Source: Pandoraea sp. (GTDB lineage: Bacteria; Pseudomonadota; Gammaproteobacteria; Burkholderiales; Burkholderiaceae). Taken from it: 46,680 nucleotides of DNA. Position 1 is the stretch's first letter. The number at the start of each line of letters is the position of its first letter. Where the stretch lies: assembly GCA_031291335.1 (NCBI GenBank), contig JARLJF010000150.1, forward strand, positions 1 through 46,680, in the 5' to 3' direction. The notes below the pieces were generated by a model, which did not search any database, was not told where the DNA came from, and saw only the letters and a list, made by a program, of their open reading frames with translations. A program made the translations under genes and the position numbers. Positions 37,343 to 46,607 of this stretch are shown piece by piece.

Positions 37343-39844
37343 ATGATGGTCGTATGGATTCTTGCGTTTATCGTGGGCCTGACCGCCCTGTTTTTCTATC
37401 GCGCCCATGCCTGGCAATGGCTCATCGCCACCGTGTTATGGGTCGGCGCAGGCGCCGTGACAGGGCTGATCGGGACGGTCGCGACCGTCGTACTCACCCT
37501 TATTTTCATCTTGCCCGCCGTGATCCTGAGCATTGGCCCGTTGCGCCGGGCATGGGTCACTGCCCCCATGCTGGCGAAATTCCGCACGATCATGCCCGAG
37601 ATGTCGGAGACGGAAAAAGACGCCATTGAAGCCGGCACCGTCTGGTGGGATGCCGACCTGTTCTCCGGCCGCCCCGACTGGCAGAAATTCATGGCGATGC
37701 CCGCGCCCACGCTTTCCGCCGAAGAGCAGGCGTTCATGGAGCACGAGGTCGAGCACCTTTGCGACCTGTCCAACGACTGGGAGAGCACGCAGGTCTGGCA
37801 AGACCTGCCGCCCAAAGCCTGGCAATACGCGAAGGACGCCGGCTTTCTCGGGATGATCATTCCCAAGCGCTACGGCGGCCTCGAATTCTCCGCCTACGCG
37901 CACTCGCAAGTGGTAATGAAGCTGGCTTCGCGTTGTTCGGCCGCCGCCGTGTCGGTCATGGTGCCGAACTCGCTCGGGCCAGCAGAGCTGCTGCTGCACT
38001 ACGGCACCGAAGCGCAAAAGAACTACTACCTGCCGCGTCTTGCAAAAGGCGAAGAGGTCCCCTGCTTTGCGCTCACCAGTCCCTATGCGGGCTCTGACGC
38101 CGCCGCCATTCCCGACATCGGCATCGTTTGCCGCGGCGTGCATGACGGGCACGAAACGTTGGGCTTCCGCGTGACATGGAGCAAGCGCTACATCACCCTC
38201 GGCCCGATCGCGAGCGTGCTGGGCCTCGCATTCCGCGCGCTCGACCCCGACCATCTGCTGGGTGACGATGACGAGCCGGGCATTACCTGCGCGTTGATTC
38301 CGACGAACCATCCGGGGGTGGTAATCGGACGCCGTCACTGGCCCCTGAACGCCGTATTCCAGAACGGCCCCAATTCCGGCAAGGACGTCTTCATTCCGCT
38401 CGACTGGGTGATCGGCGGTCAGGCACAGGTCGGTAAGGGTTGGCGGATGCTGATGGAATGTCTCGCTGCGGGCCGTGCGATCTCGCTGCCGTCGTCGAAC
38501 GTCGGCTATTCGAAGATCGCGGTACGGGCAACGGGTGCGTATGCCGCCGTGCGTCGCCAGTTCCGCACGCCGATCGGCAAGTTCGAGGGCGTGCAGGAAG
38601 CGCTCGCGCGCATGGCCGGCAATTTGTACGCGATGGATTCCGCCCGCCGCATGGCAGCGCTCGCCGTCGATCTCGGCGAAAAGCCCTCGGTGATCTCCGC
38701 CATCGCGAAGTATCACGTCACCGAACGCGCCCGCAAAGTGGTGAACGACGGCATGGATGTGGTCGCGGGCAAAGGCATCTGCATGGGCCCGAACAACTTC
38801 CTTGCTCGCGCCTACCAGCAGATTCCGGTGTCGATCACGGTCGAAGGCGCCAACATCATGACGCGCTGCCTGATGATCTTCGGTCAGGGCGCGATCCGCT
38901 GCCATCCGTACGTTCTCAAGGAACTCGCCGCCGCCCAAACGGCGGACCACACCGCGGCCGTACGTGCGTTCGACGATGCCCTCTTCGGCCATCTCACGTT
39001 CGTCACGAGCAATATCGTGCGCGGCGCGTTGCAGGGCATCACGCATGCGCGCTTCTCCGCCGTGCCGTCGAACGCCGCCCCCGAGCTGCATGCCTACTAC
39101 CGCGCCGCGAATCGCATGTCGACGCTTCTCGCCATCGCCGCAGACGTCTCGATGGCGGTGCTCGGCGGCTCGCTCAAGCGTCGCGAGAGCATTACGGGCC
39201 GGCTGGGCGACATCCTCTCTCAACTGTTTTTGCTCACAGCGACGCTCAAGCGTTTCGAGGACGAAGGCCGCCCCGACGCCGATCTGCCGCTAGTGCATTG
39301 GGCCGCGCAAGACGCGCTTTGGCAGGCCCGCGAAGCCTTCGAAGGTGTGCTCGCAAACTATCCGTCGCGCTTTGTCGCCTGGTGGATGCACTGGAAGCTC
39401 ACGCCGCTCGGCCTGCCGTATGCCAAGCCGTCCGATGCACTTGCCGCGCAGGTGGCCGAGTTGATGCAGACACCGGGCGATGCGCGCGAGCGCCTCATTG
39501 CGGGCAGCTACTCGCCGCGTGTCGAGATCGACGGGCTTGCCTATGGCGAGATCGTCTTCCAGATGACGCCGCAAGTCACCGCCATCGAACAGCGTCTGCG
39601 CACAGCGATCAAGGAGGGACGTCTGCCGACGATGCCGCAAAGCCTGCCCGAATTCACCGAATGGGTGGACCACGCGGCGACGCAGCAACTCGTAAGCAAC
39701 GAAGAGCGACAGGTGTTGGCGCAGTACGCCGACTACGCCGCGCGGGCGGTGGCCGTCGACGACTTCCCGGCCGACTTCGGACGCCTTGCCGACATGCAAC
39801 ACGCCCAGCAACAGGAAGCGGCCGACGAAGCGCTCACCTCGTGA
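37343..39844 (+). CDS. fadE: Acyl-CoA dehydrogenase FadE (long, membrane-linked form)
   Basis: The 833-residue flavoenzyme catalyses the first step of beta-oxidation. It has the length and layout of E. coli FadE (814): two N-terminal membrane helices (about 1-55), a region with FSGRPDWQKFMAMPAPTLS, the acyl-CoA dehydrogenase core with CFALTSPYAGSDAAAIPD, and a C-terminal extension absent from short-chain enzymes. GGAGG lies 5 bases ahead of the ATG, the strongest ribosome-binding site in the cluster; the neighbouring ATG at 37346 is an alternative. Electrons would pass to an ETF encoded elsewhere. The next gene follows after 46 bp. Confidence 0.94.
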   Translation: MMVVWILAFIVGLTALFFYRAHAWQWLIATVLWVGAGAVTGLIGTVATVVLTLIFILPAVILSIGPLRRAWVTAPMLAKFRTIMPEMSETEKDAIEAGTVWWDADLFSGRPDWQKFMAMPAPTLSAEEQAFMEHEVEHLCDLSNDWESTQVWQDLPPKAWQYAKDAGFLGMIIPKRYGGLEFSAYAHSQVVMKLASRCSAAAVSVMVPNSLGPAELLLHYGTEAQKNYYLPRLAKGEEVPCFALTSPYAGSDAAAIPDIGIVCRGVHDGHETLGFRVTWSKRYITLGPIASVLGLAFRALDPDHLLGDDDEPGITCALIPTNHPGVVIGRRHWPLNAVFQNGPNSGKDVFIPLDWVIGGQAQVGKGWRMLMECLAAGRAISLPSSNVGYSKIAVRATGAYAAVRRQFRTPIGKFEGVQEALARMAGNLYAMDSARRMAALAVDLGEKPSVISAIAKYHVTERARKVVNDGMDVVAGKGICMGPNNFLARAYQQIPVSITVEGANIMTRCLMIFGQGAIRCHPYVLKELAAAQTADHTAAVRAFDDALFGHLTFVTSNIVRGALQGITHARFSAVPSNAAPELHAYYRAANRMSTLLAIAADVSMAVLGGSLKRRESITGRLGDILSQLFLLTATLKRFEDEGRPDADLPLVHWAAQDALWQAREAFEGVLANYPSRFVAWWMHWKLTPLGLPYAKPSDALAAQVAELMQTPGDARERLIAGSYSPRVEIDGLAYGEIVFQMTPQVTAIEQRLRTAIKEGRLPTMPQSLPEFTEWVDHAATQQLVSNEERQVLAQYADYAARAVAVDDFPADFGRLADMQHAQQQEAADEALTS

Positions 39845-39890
39845 GCCCGTCGGTCTGCCTCTGCGCCATCACTCTGAGGATTTCCGCACC

Positions 39891-41318
39891 GTGACGACGT
39901 CCGACCGATATCTTGCTTTCGCCAACTCCGCCGTGGGTAGCCGTCTGGCCAATGCGCTGGGGCTGCCCCGCCCCGTGCCGCTCGAGCGCATGCCGGCCTA
40001 TGGCGACACAGAAGCACGCGACATTCCTGCGCCGCTCGCCGTCGTGGGCGGCGCGGGAGACGCGCCGCTACTGCCCGGCCTCGCCCGCGAACTGCACTGG
40101 CTCGGCATTCCAAGCCTTGCTCATGCCGCACGACTGGACTGGATTTCGTACGCCAACAAGGCGGGCACGATGAGCGGGCGCTTCAACCCTGCCGAAGGGG
40201 TACGTCCGAAAGCGCTGCTGTTCGACGCAAGCGCCATCGCCAGTACGGACGAATTAGTCGCGCTCTACACGTTCTTCCACGACACCCTCGCCTCGCTCGA
40301 TCGATGCGCACGCGTACTCGTGTTGGGTTTGCCGCCGTCGCTGGCAGCGACACCCCAAGCCAGCGTTGCGCAGCGTGCGCTGGAGGGTTTCGTGCGTTCG
40401 CTCGCGAAGGAACTCAAACGCGGGGCCACGGCGCAATTGCTGTACGTCGCCCCACATGCCCGCGAAGCCTTGCACTCCACGTTGCGCTTCTTCCTCTCGC
40501 CGCGAGCCGCTTATGTGAACGGGCAGGCCGTCACCTTGCAAGATCCCGTGTTTGAAACGCCGCCGATGCGCGACCAGCGTCCGCTCGCCGGACAAGTCGC
40601 GGTCGTGACCGGCGCGGCGCGAGGCATCGGCGAGGCGATTGCCACCGTACTGGCGCGCGACGGTGCGCACGTCGTGTGCGTCGACATCCCGGACGCACAG
40701 GCCCCGCTGGAAGCCGTGGCGACGCGTCTCGAAGGCAGTGCGCTCACGTGCGACATCGCCTCGCCCGAAGCGGGTGCGACGCTGGTCGCCCATTTGGCCA
40801 CGCATGCGCCACGCGGCCTCGACATCCTGGTACACAACGCCGGCATCACGCGCGACAAGACCCTCGTGCGCATGAGCGAAGCCCAATGGCAAAGCGTGCT
40901 GGATATCAACGTCGGTGCGCCGCAGCGCTTGAACACCGCTCTGCTCGACGCCGGTGTGCTGCGCGCCAACAGCAGAATCGTCGGCGTGGCGTCCATCAGC
41001 GGCATCGCGGGCAATCGCGGGCAGACGAACTATGCGGCGTCGAAGGCAGCGGTGATCGGCATGGTCGAAGCGTGGTCGCCAAGCCTCGCCGAGCGCCATA
41101 TCAGCATCAACGCCGTTGCGCCCGGATTTATTGAAACGCAGATGACCGCCGCCGTGCCGTTCGCCATTCGCGAAGCCGGACGCCGCATGAATTCGCTCGG
41201 TCAGGGCGGCCAGCCGGTCGACGTCGCCGAGGCCATCGCCTGGCTGGCGCATCCGGCGTCGGGCGCGCTGACCGGACAAGTTGTGCGCGTGTGCGGTCAA
41301 AGCCTGCTGGGAGCATGA
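39891..41318 (+). CDS. Long FabG-type 3-oxoacyl-(ACP/CoA) reductase (HMwFabG)
   Basis: The 475-residue protein has a non-catalytic Rossmann-like N-terminal part of about 230 residues and a C-terminal short-chain dehydrogenase. The cofactor loop is VTGAARGIGEA near 239-247, and the catalytic set is Ser368, Tyr381 and Lys385 (in GVASISG and NYAASKAAV). This is the high-molecular-weight FabG class (FabG2/FabG4-like), which can use acyl-CoA. In this cluster it would act as 3-hydroxyacyl-CoA dehydrogenase, running oxidatively. I start at the GTG at 39891 behind GAGGA. Its stop overlaps the first ATG of the next gene (ATGA), and the two are certainly coupled. Confidence 0.88.
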   Translation: MTTSDRYLAFANSAVGSRLANALGLPRPVPLERMPAYGDTEARDIPAPLAVVGGAGDAPLLPGLARELHWLGIPSLAHAARLDWISYANKAGTMSGRFNPAEGVRPKALLFDASAIASTDELVALYTFFHDTLASLDRCARVLVLGLPPSLAATPQASVAQRALEGFVRSLAKELKRGATAQLLYVAPHAREALHSTLRFFLSPRAAYVNGQAVTLQDPVFETPPMRDQRPLAGQVAVVTGAARGIGEAIATVLARDGAHVVCVDIPDAQAPLEAVATRLEGSALTCDIASPEAGATLVAHLATHAPRGLDILVHNAGITRDKTLVRMSEAQWQSVLDINVGAPQRLNTALLDAGVLRANSRIVGVASISGIAGNRGQTNYAASKAAVIGMVEAWSPSLAERHISINAVAPGFIETQMTAAVPFAIREAGRRMNSLGQGGQPVDVAEAIAWLAHPASGALTGQVVRVCGQSLLGA

Positions 41319-41320
41319 CG

Positions 41321-42277
41321 ATGGCCAACGACCGCCCTCGCGACCCGCCGGACACCGCGTCGTCGCCGTCGGCGACCGGACAGAGGGCGATCGACGTCAC
41401 CCGTCTGCCCTCGCCGCTTCACCTGTATCTCCGCGCGCTGCTGTCGGCGCGCAAGTCGGCACGGGCGCAACCGCTCCCGCCACTGGCATTCGAGCGCCGC
41501 AACATCGCGCTCGATGCGAACGACATCGCTCGTTATGCCCGCCTGTGCGGCTTTTCAGATGCCCACGGCGTGCCGCCAACGTGGCCACATCTGCTTGCCT
41601 TCCCGTTGCATATGTTATTGATGACGGACCGCGCGTTTCCGTTCGCCATGCTTGGCATGGTGCATCTGGCGAATCGTATCCGTCAGCACACGGCGCTCGC
41701 GGCCGGTGATCGGCTTGACCTCGACGTGCGATGTGGCCCGCTGTACGCGCATGACAAGGGACAGGTGTTCACCGTGCTCACCACCGCCCGCCGCGACGGC
41801 GACGTCGTGTGGTCGGGCGAGAGCCTGTACCTGCGCACGGGCGTACGCGACGCCCTCGGTCCCGCCTATCGCGCCGAACTAAGCGCCAACCCATCCCTCG
41901 CAAAGGCTGCCACGTGGCAAGTACCTGGCGACCTTGGCCGACAGTACGCGCGCGTCTCCGGCGACTACAACCCGATTCACCTCTGGCCGATGACGGCCAA
42001 GCTGTTCGGCTTCCCGCGACCGATCATCCACGGCATGTGGAGCTTTGCCCGAACGCTCGCCGCCGTGTTGCCCGTCGACGCGTCGCGAGTCGACCTTCTC
42101 GTGGAATTCAAGACGCCGCTGCTGCTGCCAGGCGAAGCCACGTTATGGCGCGATTCGCAGAGCAACGTCTTCGAACTGCGCGACGCAGCGGGCACCGTGC
42201 CGCATCTGCGTGGACGGTGGCAAGCCACGCCAAGCGCATCGTCCTCCATCAACATGTTCGCTACGGACCCTACATGA
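41321..42277 (+). CDS. MaoC-family enoyl-CoA hydratase
   Basis: The 318-residue protein has the hydratase-2 motif YARVSGDYNPIHL followed by FPRPIIHGMW, with the catalytic Asp and His both present; the N-terminal half is a second, degenerate hotdog domain, as in long MaoC hydratases. It would hydrate trans-2-enoyl-CoA, giving the (R)-3-hydroxy form if it behaves as a typical MaoC. The ATG at 41321 has GGGAG 7 bases ahead; the ATG at 41315 is too close to it. The stop overlaps the thiolase start (ATGA). Confidence 0.87.
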   Translation: MANDRPRDPPDTASSPSATGQRAIDVTRLPSPLHLYLRALLSARKSARAQPLPPLAFERRNIALDANDIARYARLCGFSDAHGVPPTWPHLLAFPLHMLLMTDRAFPFAMLGMVHLANRIRQHTALAAGDRLDLDVRCGPLYAHDKGQVFTVLTTARRDGDVVWSGESLYLRTGVRDALGPAYRAELSANPSLAKAATWQVPGDLGRQYARVSGDYNPIHLWPMTAKLFGFPRPIIHGMWSFARTLAAVLPVDASRVDLLVEFKTPLLLPGEATLWRDSQSNVFELRDAAGTVPHLRGRWQATPSASSSINMFATDPT

Positions 42278-43593
42278 GCGCCTACAAACCTACCGCACCG
42301 GCTCCCGCCCTGCGCCGCGTCGCCATTCTCGGTGGCAACCGTATCCCGTTCGCGCGTTCGAACACGGCATACGCCACCGCCTCGAATCAGGACATGTTGA
42401 CCGCGTCGATTCAGGGCCTCGTCGACCGCTTCGAGTTGCACGGGCAGTTGCTGGGCGAAGTTGCCGCCGGCGCCGTCCTCAAACACGCACGCGACTTCAA
42501 TCTGACGCGCGAATCCGTCCTCTCGACAACGCTCGCCGCGCAGACGCCAGTCTACGATGTCCAGCAAGCGTGCGGCACGGGACTCGAGACGGCGATCCTC
42601 ACTGGCAACAAGATCGCGCTCGGACAGATCGACGTAGCCATCGCCGGTGGCGTCGACACCGCATCGGACGCCCCCATCGGGGTGAACGAAAAGCTGCGCC
42701 AGATCTTGCTCGAAGCGAATCGACAACGCAGCACTGGTGGCAAGCTCGGTGCGCTCTCCAAGGTGCGCCCCGGCATGTTGTTCAGCCCTGCCCTGCCGCG
42801 CAATGGCGAGCCTCGCACGGGCCTGTCGATGGGCGAGCATTGCGAACTGATGGCCAAGCGCTGGCAAATCGAGCGCGCCGCGCAGGACGAACTCACGCTC
42901 GCGAGCCATCAACATCTGGCCGCCGCGTATGAGCGTGGATTCTTCCTCGATCTGATGACGCCCTTTCGCGGCCTGCAACGCGACAACAATCTGCGGCCCG
43001 ACGTCACTCTCGAAAAACTGGCCAGTCTGAAGCCGGTGTTCGATCGCAGCGCGACGGGCACGCTCACCGCAGGCAACTCGACACCGCTGACCGACGGCGC
43101 GTCGTGCGTGCTGCTCGCGAGCGAGGACTGGGCACGCGCGCACAACGTGCCGGTGCTCGCCTATCTGACCTATTCGCAAACGGCGGCCGTCGACTTCTTC
43201 AACCCCGACGAGACGCAGCGCGAAGGCTTGCTCATGGCGCCCGCGTACGCCGTGCCGCGCATGCTGGCTCAGGCCGGCCTCACGCTGCAGGACTTCGACT
43301 TCTACGAGATTCACGAAGCCTTCGCCGCACAGGTGCTCTGCACCTTGAAGGCGTGGGAAGACCCGCAGTACTGCCGTGAGAAGCTCGGATTGTCGGCGCC
43401 GCTGGGCAGCATCGACCGCCAACGGCTGAACGTGAACGGCAGCTCGCTCGCCTGTGGACACCCGTTCGCCGCCACCGGCGGACGCATTCTCGCCACCCTC
43501 GCCAAACTGCTTGCCGAGCGCGGCGGCGGGCGCGGCCTCATCTCGATTTGCGCGGCCGGCGGGCAAGGCGTGGTCGCGATGCTGGAGCGGTAA
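42274..43593 (+). CDS. Acetyl-CoA C-acyltransferase (FadI-like thiolase)
   Basis: The 439-residue thiolase has the nucleophile Cys100 in DVQQACGTGLETA, His347 in YEIHEAFAAQVL and Cys394 in LACGHPFAATGGR, the complete catalytic set. Its length and the LGGNRIPFARSNTAYATAS start resemble FadI. It would cleave 3-ketoacyl-CoA to acetyl-CoA and a shorter acyl-CoA. The start is an ATGA overlap with the hydratase gene. A 170-bp gap with a 12-base tandem repeat separates it from fadD. Confidence 0.92.
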   Translation: MSAYKPTAPAPALRRVAILGGNRIPFARSNTAYATASNQDMLTASIQGLVDRFELHGQLLGEVAAGAVLKHARDFNLTRESVLSTTLAAQTPVYDVQQACGTGLETAILTGNKIALGQIDVAIAGGVDTASDAPIGVNEKLRQILLEANRQRSTGGKLGALSKVRPGMLFSPALPRNGEPRTGLSMGEHCELMAKRWQIERAAQDELTLASHQHLAAAYERGFFLDLMTPFRGLQRDNNLRPDVTLEKLASLKPVFDRSATGTLTAGNSTPLTDGASCVLLASEDWARAHNVPVLAYLTYSQTAAVDFFNPDETQREGLLMAPAYAVPRMLAQAGLTLQDFDFYEIHEAFAAQVLCTLKAWEDPQYCREKLGLSAPLGSIDRQRLNVNGSSLACGHPFAATGGRILATLAKLLAERGGGRGLISICAAGGQGVVAMLER

Positions 43594-43610
43594 CACCACT
43601 GACGTCGCAG

Positions 43611-43646
43611 TTGCAGAAGCAGTCGCAGAAGCAGAACAAGAAGCAA
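43611..43646 (+). repeat. Imperfect 12-bp tandem repeat between thiolase and fadD
   Basis: Three consecutive 12-mers, TTGCAGAAGCAG, TCGCAGAAGCAG and AACAAGAAGCAA, with a further partial unit GCGCAGCAAACG after them. It is purine-rich and non-coding in my reading, beginning 18 bp after the thiolase stop. Confidence 0.75.
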
Positions 43647-43763
43647 GCGCAGCAAACGATAAGGGGCAGCCGGAAACACGACCCTGCACATGCATGCAAG
43701 TTGCCAACAGAGCGACCCATCAGCGGCAGGTGCTCGTGCAAAAGCACATCAATGGAGACAACG

Positions 43764-45491
43764 ATGGATCAAGCTGTCCAGCAGGAACGCGTCTGGCTCG
43801 ACGCCTATCCTCCCGGCGTTCCCGCCGACATCGACGTGACACGCTACACGTCGCTCGTACAGGCTTTCGACGAATGGATCGGCAAGTACCGTGAACGTAT
43901 TGCATTTGTGAGTCTCGGCAGCGAGATCACCTATGCGGAGGTCGCCCGGCAGGCATATGCGTTCGCCGCGTGGCTGCAAGCGCAGGGCGTGCGCAAGGGA
44001 GAGCGTGTCGCGCTCATGATGCCCAATTGCTTCCAGTATCCGATCTGCCTGTTCGGCACGCTTATCGCCGGTGCCGTAGTCGTCAACGTCAATCCGCTGT
44101 ACACCGTTCGCGAGCTGAAACATCAGTTGCAGGACAGCGGCGCGCGCACGATCGTCGTGTTCGAGAACTTCGCCAAGACGGTGCAGGAGGCCATTCCCGG
44201 CACCGACATCCGCAACGTGCTTCTCACACAGATCGGCGACTTGCTCGGGCCCGGCGCAAACGTGAAGGGACGCTTCGTGAACTTCATCATGCGGCAGGTG
44301 GCGAAGCAGGTGCCACCTTACGCGTTACCGCAAGCGGTGCCACTGCGTCAGGCGCTCGCCGAGGGCGCGAAGCAAACACGCACGCCTGTCCCCCTCACGC
44401 GCGATGACCTCGCCTTCCTCCAATACACGGGCGGCACCACAGGCGTTGCAAAAGGCGCCATGCTCACGCACGGCAACGTACTGGCCAATCTGCTTCAGAC
44501 CGAGGCATGGGCGGCCGACCAGCTTGACGGCGACATCGAGGTGAATCTGTCGCTGCTGCCGATGTATCACATCCTCTCGCTCACGGTGAACTGTCTGGTG
44601 TTCATGAGTCTTGGCGGGCGCAACATTCTGATTGCGAATCCGCGCGACGTGAAGAAGGTCGTCTACATCATCCGCAACGAAACCTTCACCGGTGTCACGG
44701 GTGTCAACACGCTGTTCAATGGCTTGCTCGAAAACGCAGACTTCTGCGCTCGCGACTTCTCCCGGTTGAAACTCTCGCTGGCCGGCGGCATGGCAACGCA
44801 GCGCGCGATTGCAGATCGATGGAAACAGGTCACAGGCAAACCGATCATCGAGGGCTACGGCCTGACGGAGTGCTCGCCCATCGTCACGATGAACCCGGTC
44901 GACATCGCTCACATGGACGACGTCGATTTCACCGGCTCCATTGGCCTGCCGGCCCCGTCGACGGACGTTCGCTTCAAGCGTGACGACGGCACATGGGCCG
45001 AGTTGGGCGAGCCGGGTGAGTTATGCGTGCGCGGCCCGCAGGTCATGCGCGGCTACTGGCAGCGGCCGGAAGACACCGCCAGGACGTTCGACGCTGACGG
45101 TTGGCTGATGACCGGCGACATCGGCGTGATGGACACGCGCGGCTACGTGCGGCTCATCGACCGCAAGAAGGACATGATTCTCGTGTCGGGCTTCAACGTC
45201 TTCCCGAACGAAATCGAGGACGTTGTGATGCTCCACCCGGGCGTACGCGAAGCGGCAGTCGTCGGCGTGCCCGATCCGGTCGCAGGCGAGCGCGTGAAGC
45301 TCGTGGTCGTGGCGAAAGATTCGCAGTTGAGCCCCGAAGCGCTGCTGGCGCATTGCCGCCAGCATCTGACCGCCTACAAGCTGCCGCGCATTATCGAATT
45401 CCGTCAGGGCGAACTGCCCAAGACGACCGTAGGCAAGATCCTGCGGCGGGAATTACGTGAACCGGCTGCCGCGACTCGGGGAGACAAATAA
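43764..45491 (+). CDS. fadD: Long-chain-fatty-acid-CoA ligase FadD
   Basis: The 575-residue AMP-forming ligase has FLQYTGGTTGVAKGAMLTH, the YGLTECSPIV segment, GWLMTGDIGVMD and the FACS-like region GYVRLIDRKKDMILVSGFNVFPNE given here in part, ending LPKTTVGKILRRELRE. It activates fatty acids as they enter the cell, feeding the fadE cluster. The ATG at 43764 has GGAG 7 bases ahead; the ATG at 43752 overlaps that site. The stop is followed after a single base by the DUF1571 gene. Confidence 0.94.
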   Translation: MDQAVQQERVWLDAYPPGVPADIDVTRYTSLVQAFDEWIGKYRERIAFVSLGSEITYAEVARQAYAFAAWLQAQGVRKGERVALMMPNCFQYPICLFGTLIAGAVVVNVNPLYTVRELKHQLQDSGARTIVVFENFAKTVQEAIPGTDIRNVLLTQIGDLLGPGANVKGRFVNFIMRQVAKQVPPYALPQAVPLRQALAEGAKQTRTPVPLTRDDLAFLQYTGGTTGVAKGAMLTHGNVLANLLQTEAWAADQLDGDIEVNLSLLPMYHILSLTVNCLVFMSLGGRNILIANPRDVKKVVYIIRNETFTGVTGVNTLFNGLLENADFCARDFSRLKLSLAGGMATQRAIADRWKQVTGKPIIEGYGLTECSPIVTMNPVDIAHMDDVDFTGSIGLPAPSTDVRFKRDDGTWAELGEPGELCVRGPQVMRGYWQRPEDTARTFDADGWLMTGDIGVMDTRGYVRLIDRKKDMILVSGFNVFPNEIEDVVMLHPGVREAAVVGVPDPVAGERVKLVVVAKDSQLSPEALLAHCRQHLTAYKLPRIIEFRQGELPKTTVGKILRRELREPAAATRGDK

Positions 45492-45492
45492 C

Positions 45493-46521
45493 ATGTCCCA
45501 GCCCCCTTCTCCTCATGCCGCACGCCGGCCTTGCCATCGTTCGCGCCGTCTGCTCCGAACGCTGCCTGTCTTCACCGCGAGCCGTATCGCACTGGCCCTC
45601 GCGTTGCTGCCCGCCGCGCTCGTTGCAGGCGCATTGAGCGCGTCTGATGCCATGGCGCAGACCCAAGCCGTCGTCGGCGCATCGTCACCCACCGCGCCCG
45701 ACGCGAATGCCGCCGGCAACGCCTCGGCGGCGGACAATGGCGATGTCGCTAAACTGGCCGCCCTTCCCGTCGCCGCGCAAACGCAATGGCTATCCCGCGC
45801 GATCAAGAGCGGTGAGTTGGCAAAGATGAGCGACGACCAGATCGTCGCCCGCATGCAGGCGATTCAGCCCGAGGCCCTCGTGCGTTTTCTGAAGGCCGAA
45901 TCGGCCGCGCTGCCCGAGTATGAATACGAACTGACGCGCCACGAGCGCATCAACAATCAATGGCAGACAACGCCCGACCGCATGCTCGTCAAGGTGCGCG
46001 AAAAGCCGTTGCAGATCTACGCGAAGTGGCTGCCCGACGGTGCCCATACGGGTCAGGAAATCATTTACGACGAGACGAAAAACCCGAAAGAGATGTACGG
46101 CCATCTCGGCGGCATTCTGGGCTTCACGTCGATCTGGAGCAGCATCGACGGCACGCTCGCGCGCTCGCAATCGAACCACACGGTGCGAGATCTCGGCTTC
46201 GCATTCATTGCGGAACAGATTGCCCACGACGGCCGCGGCTTCCGCGCCGCCGGGCTGCCCGAGAAGCCCGCAAGAATTTCGATTTCCGAATCGAATGGCA
46301 CCCGCATGCTCGCACTGGAGTGGGATGCACCGTCCGGCCCGCCGCAGCATTACGCGAACAAGTCGCGCGTGCTGATCGATCTGAAGACGGGACGACCGCG
46401 CGGCATCGAAGCGTGGGACGCATCGGGACAGAAGGTCGAGGAAATGCGCTTCGAGAAAGTGCGCAAGACACAATGGACCGACGCCACGTTCGACCCCAAG
46501 AATCCCGACTACAAATTCTGA
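45493..46521 (+). CDS. Exported DUF1571-domain protein
   Basis: The 342-residue protein begins with a long basic stretch (residues 1-30, many Arg), then a hydrophobic segment and AMAQ, a Sec-type signal peptide of about 54 residues. An Ala-rich linker leads to the DUF1571 domain, where EYELTRHERINNQWQTTPDR, KPLQIYAKWLPDGAHTGQE and IIYDE are the recognisable parts. The function is unknown. I see no lipobox cysteine, so it is probably soluble in the periplasm. It starts 1 base after fadD stops, which ties it to the fatty-acid cluster and suggests an envelope role linked to lipid use; this is inference. Confidence 0.82.
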   Translation: MSQPPSPHAARRPCHRSRRLLRTLPVFTASRIALALALLPAALVAGALSASDAMAQTQAVVGASSPTAPDANAAGNASAADNGDVAKLAALPVAAQTQWLSRAIKSGELAKMSDDQIVARMQAIQPEALVRFLKAESAALPEYEYELTRHERINNQWQTTPDRMLVKVREKPLQIYAKWLPDGAHTGQEIIYDETKNPKEMYGHLGGILGFTSIWSSIDGTLARSQSNHTVRDLGFAFIAEQIAHDGRGFRAAGLPEKPARISISESNGTRMLALEWDAPSGPPQHYANKSRVLIDLKTGRPRGIEAWDASGQKVEEMRFEKVRKTQWTDATFDPKNPDYKF

Positions 46522-46567
46522 TGCGACGTGCGCGGCGGACTGGCGCCGATATTCTATAGAGGCACGA

Positions 46568-46607
46568 CGAAAGCCCGCCACCCTGCATTGAGGGTGGCGG
46601 GCTTTCG
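46568..46607. terminator. Terminator at the end of the fatty-acid cluster
   Basis: A perfect 17-bp stem, 46568-46584 with 46591-46607 and a 6-base loop, 46 bp after the DUF1571 stop. It is A-rich at one base and T-rich at the other, and ends the fadE-fadD transcript. The remaining 70 bases show no supported gene. Confidence 0.9.

Noticed and set aside
37436..39223. Open frame of 595 codons on the minus strand opposite fadE
   Set aside because: Arg/His-rich antisense product with no family resemblance; fadE is unambiguous.
41977..43707. Open frame of 576 codons on the minus strand opposite the thiolase
   Set aside because: Antisense shadow of the MaoC and thiolase genes, with no supporting motif.
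43548..43763. Upstream extension of fadD through the 12-bp repeat
   Set aside because: It would overlap the end of the thiolase gene and encode a Gln/Lys-rich non-conserved leader; the ATG at 43764 has a good ribosome-binding site.
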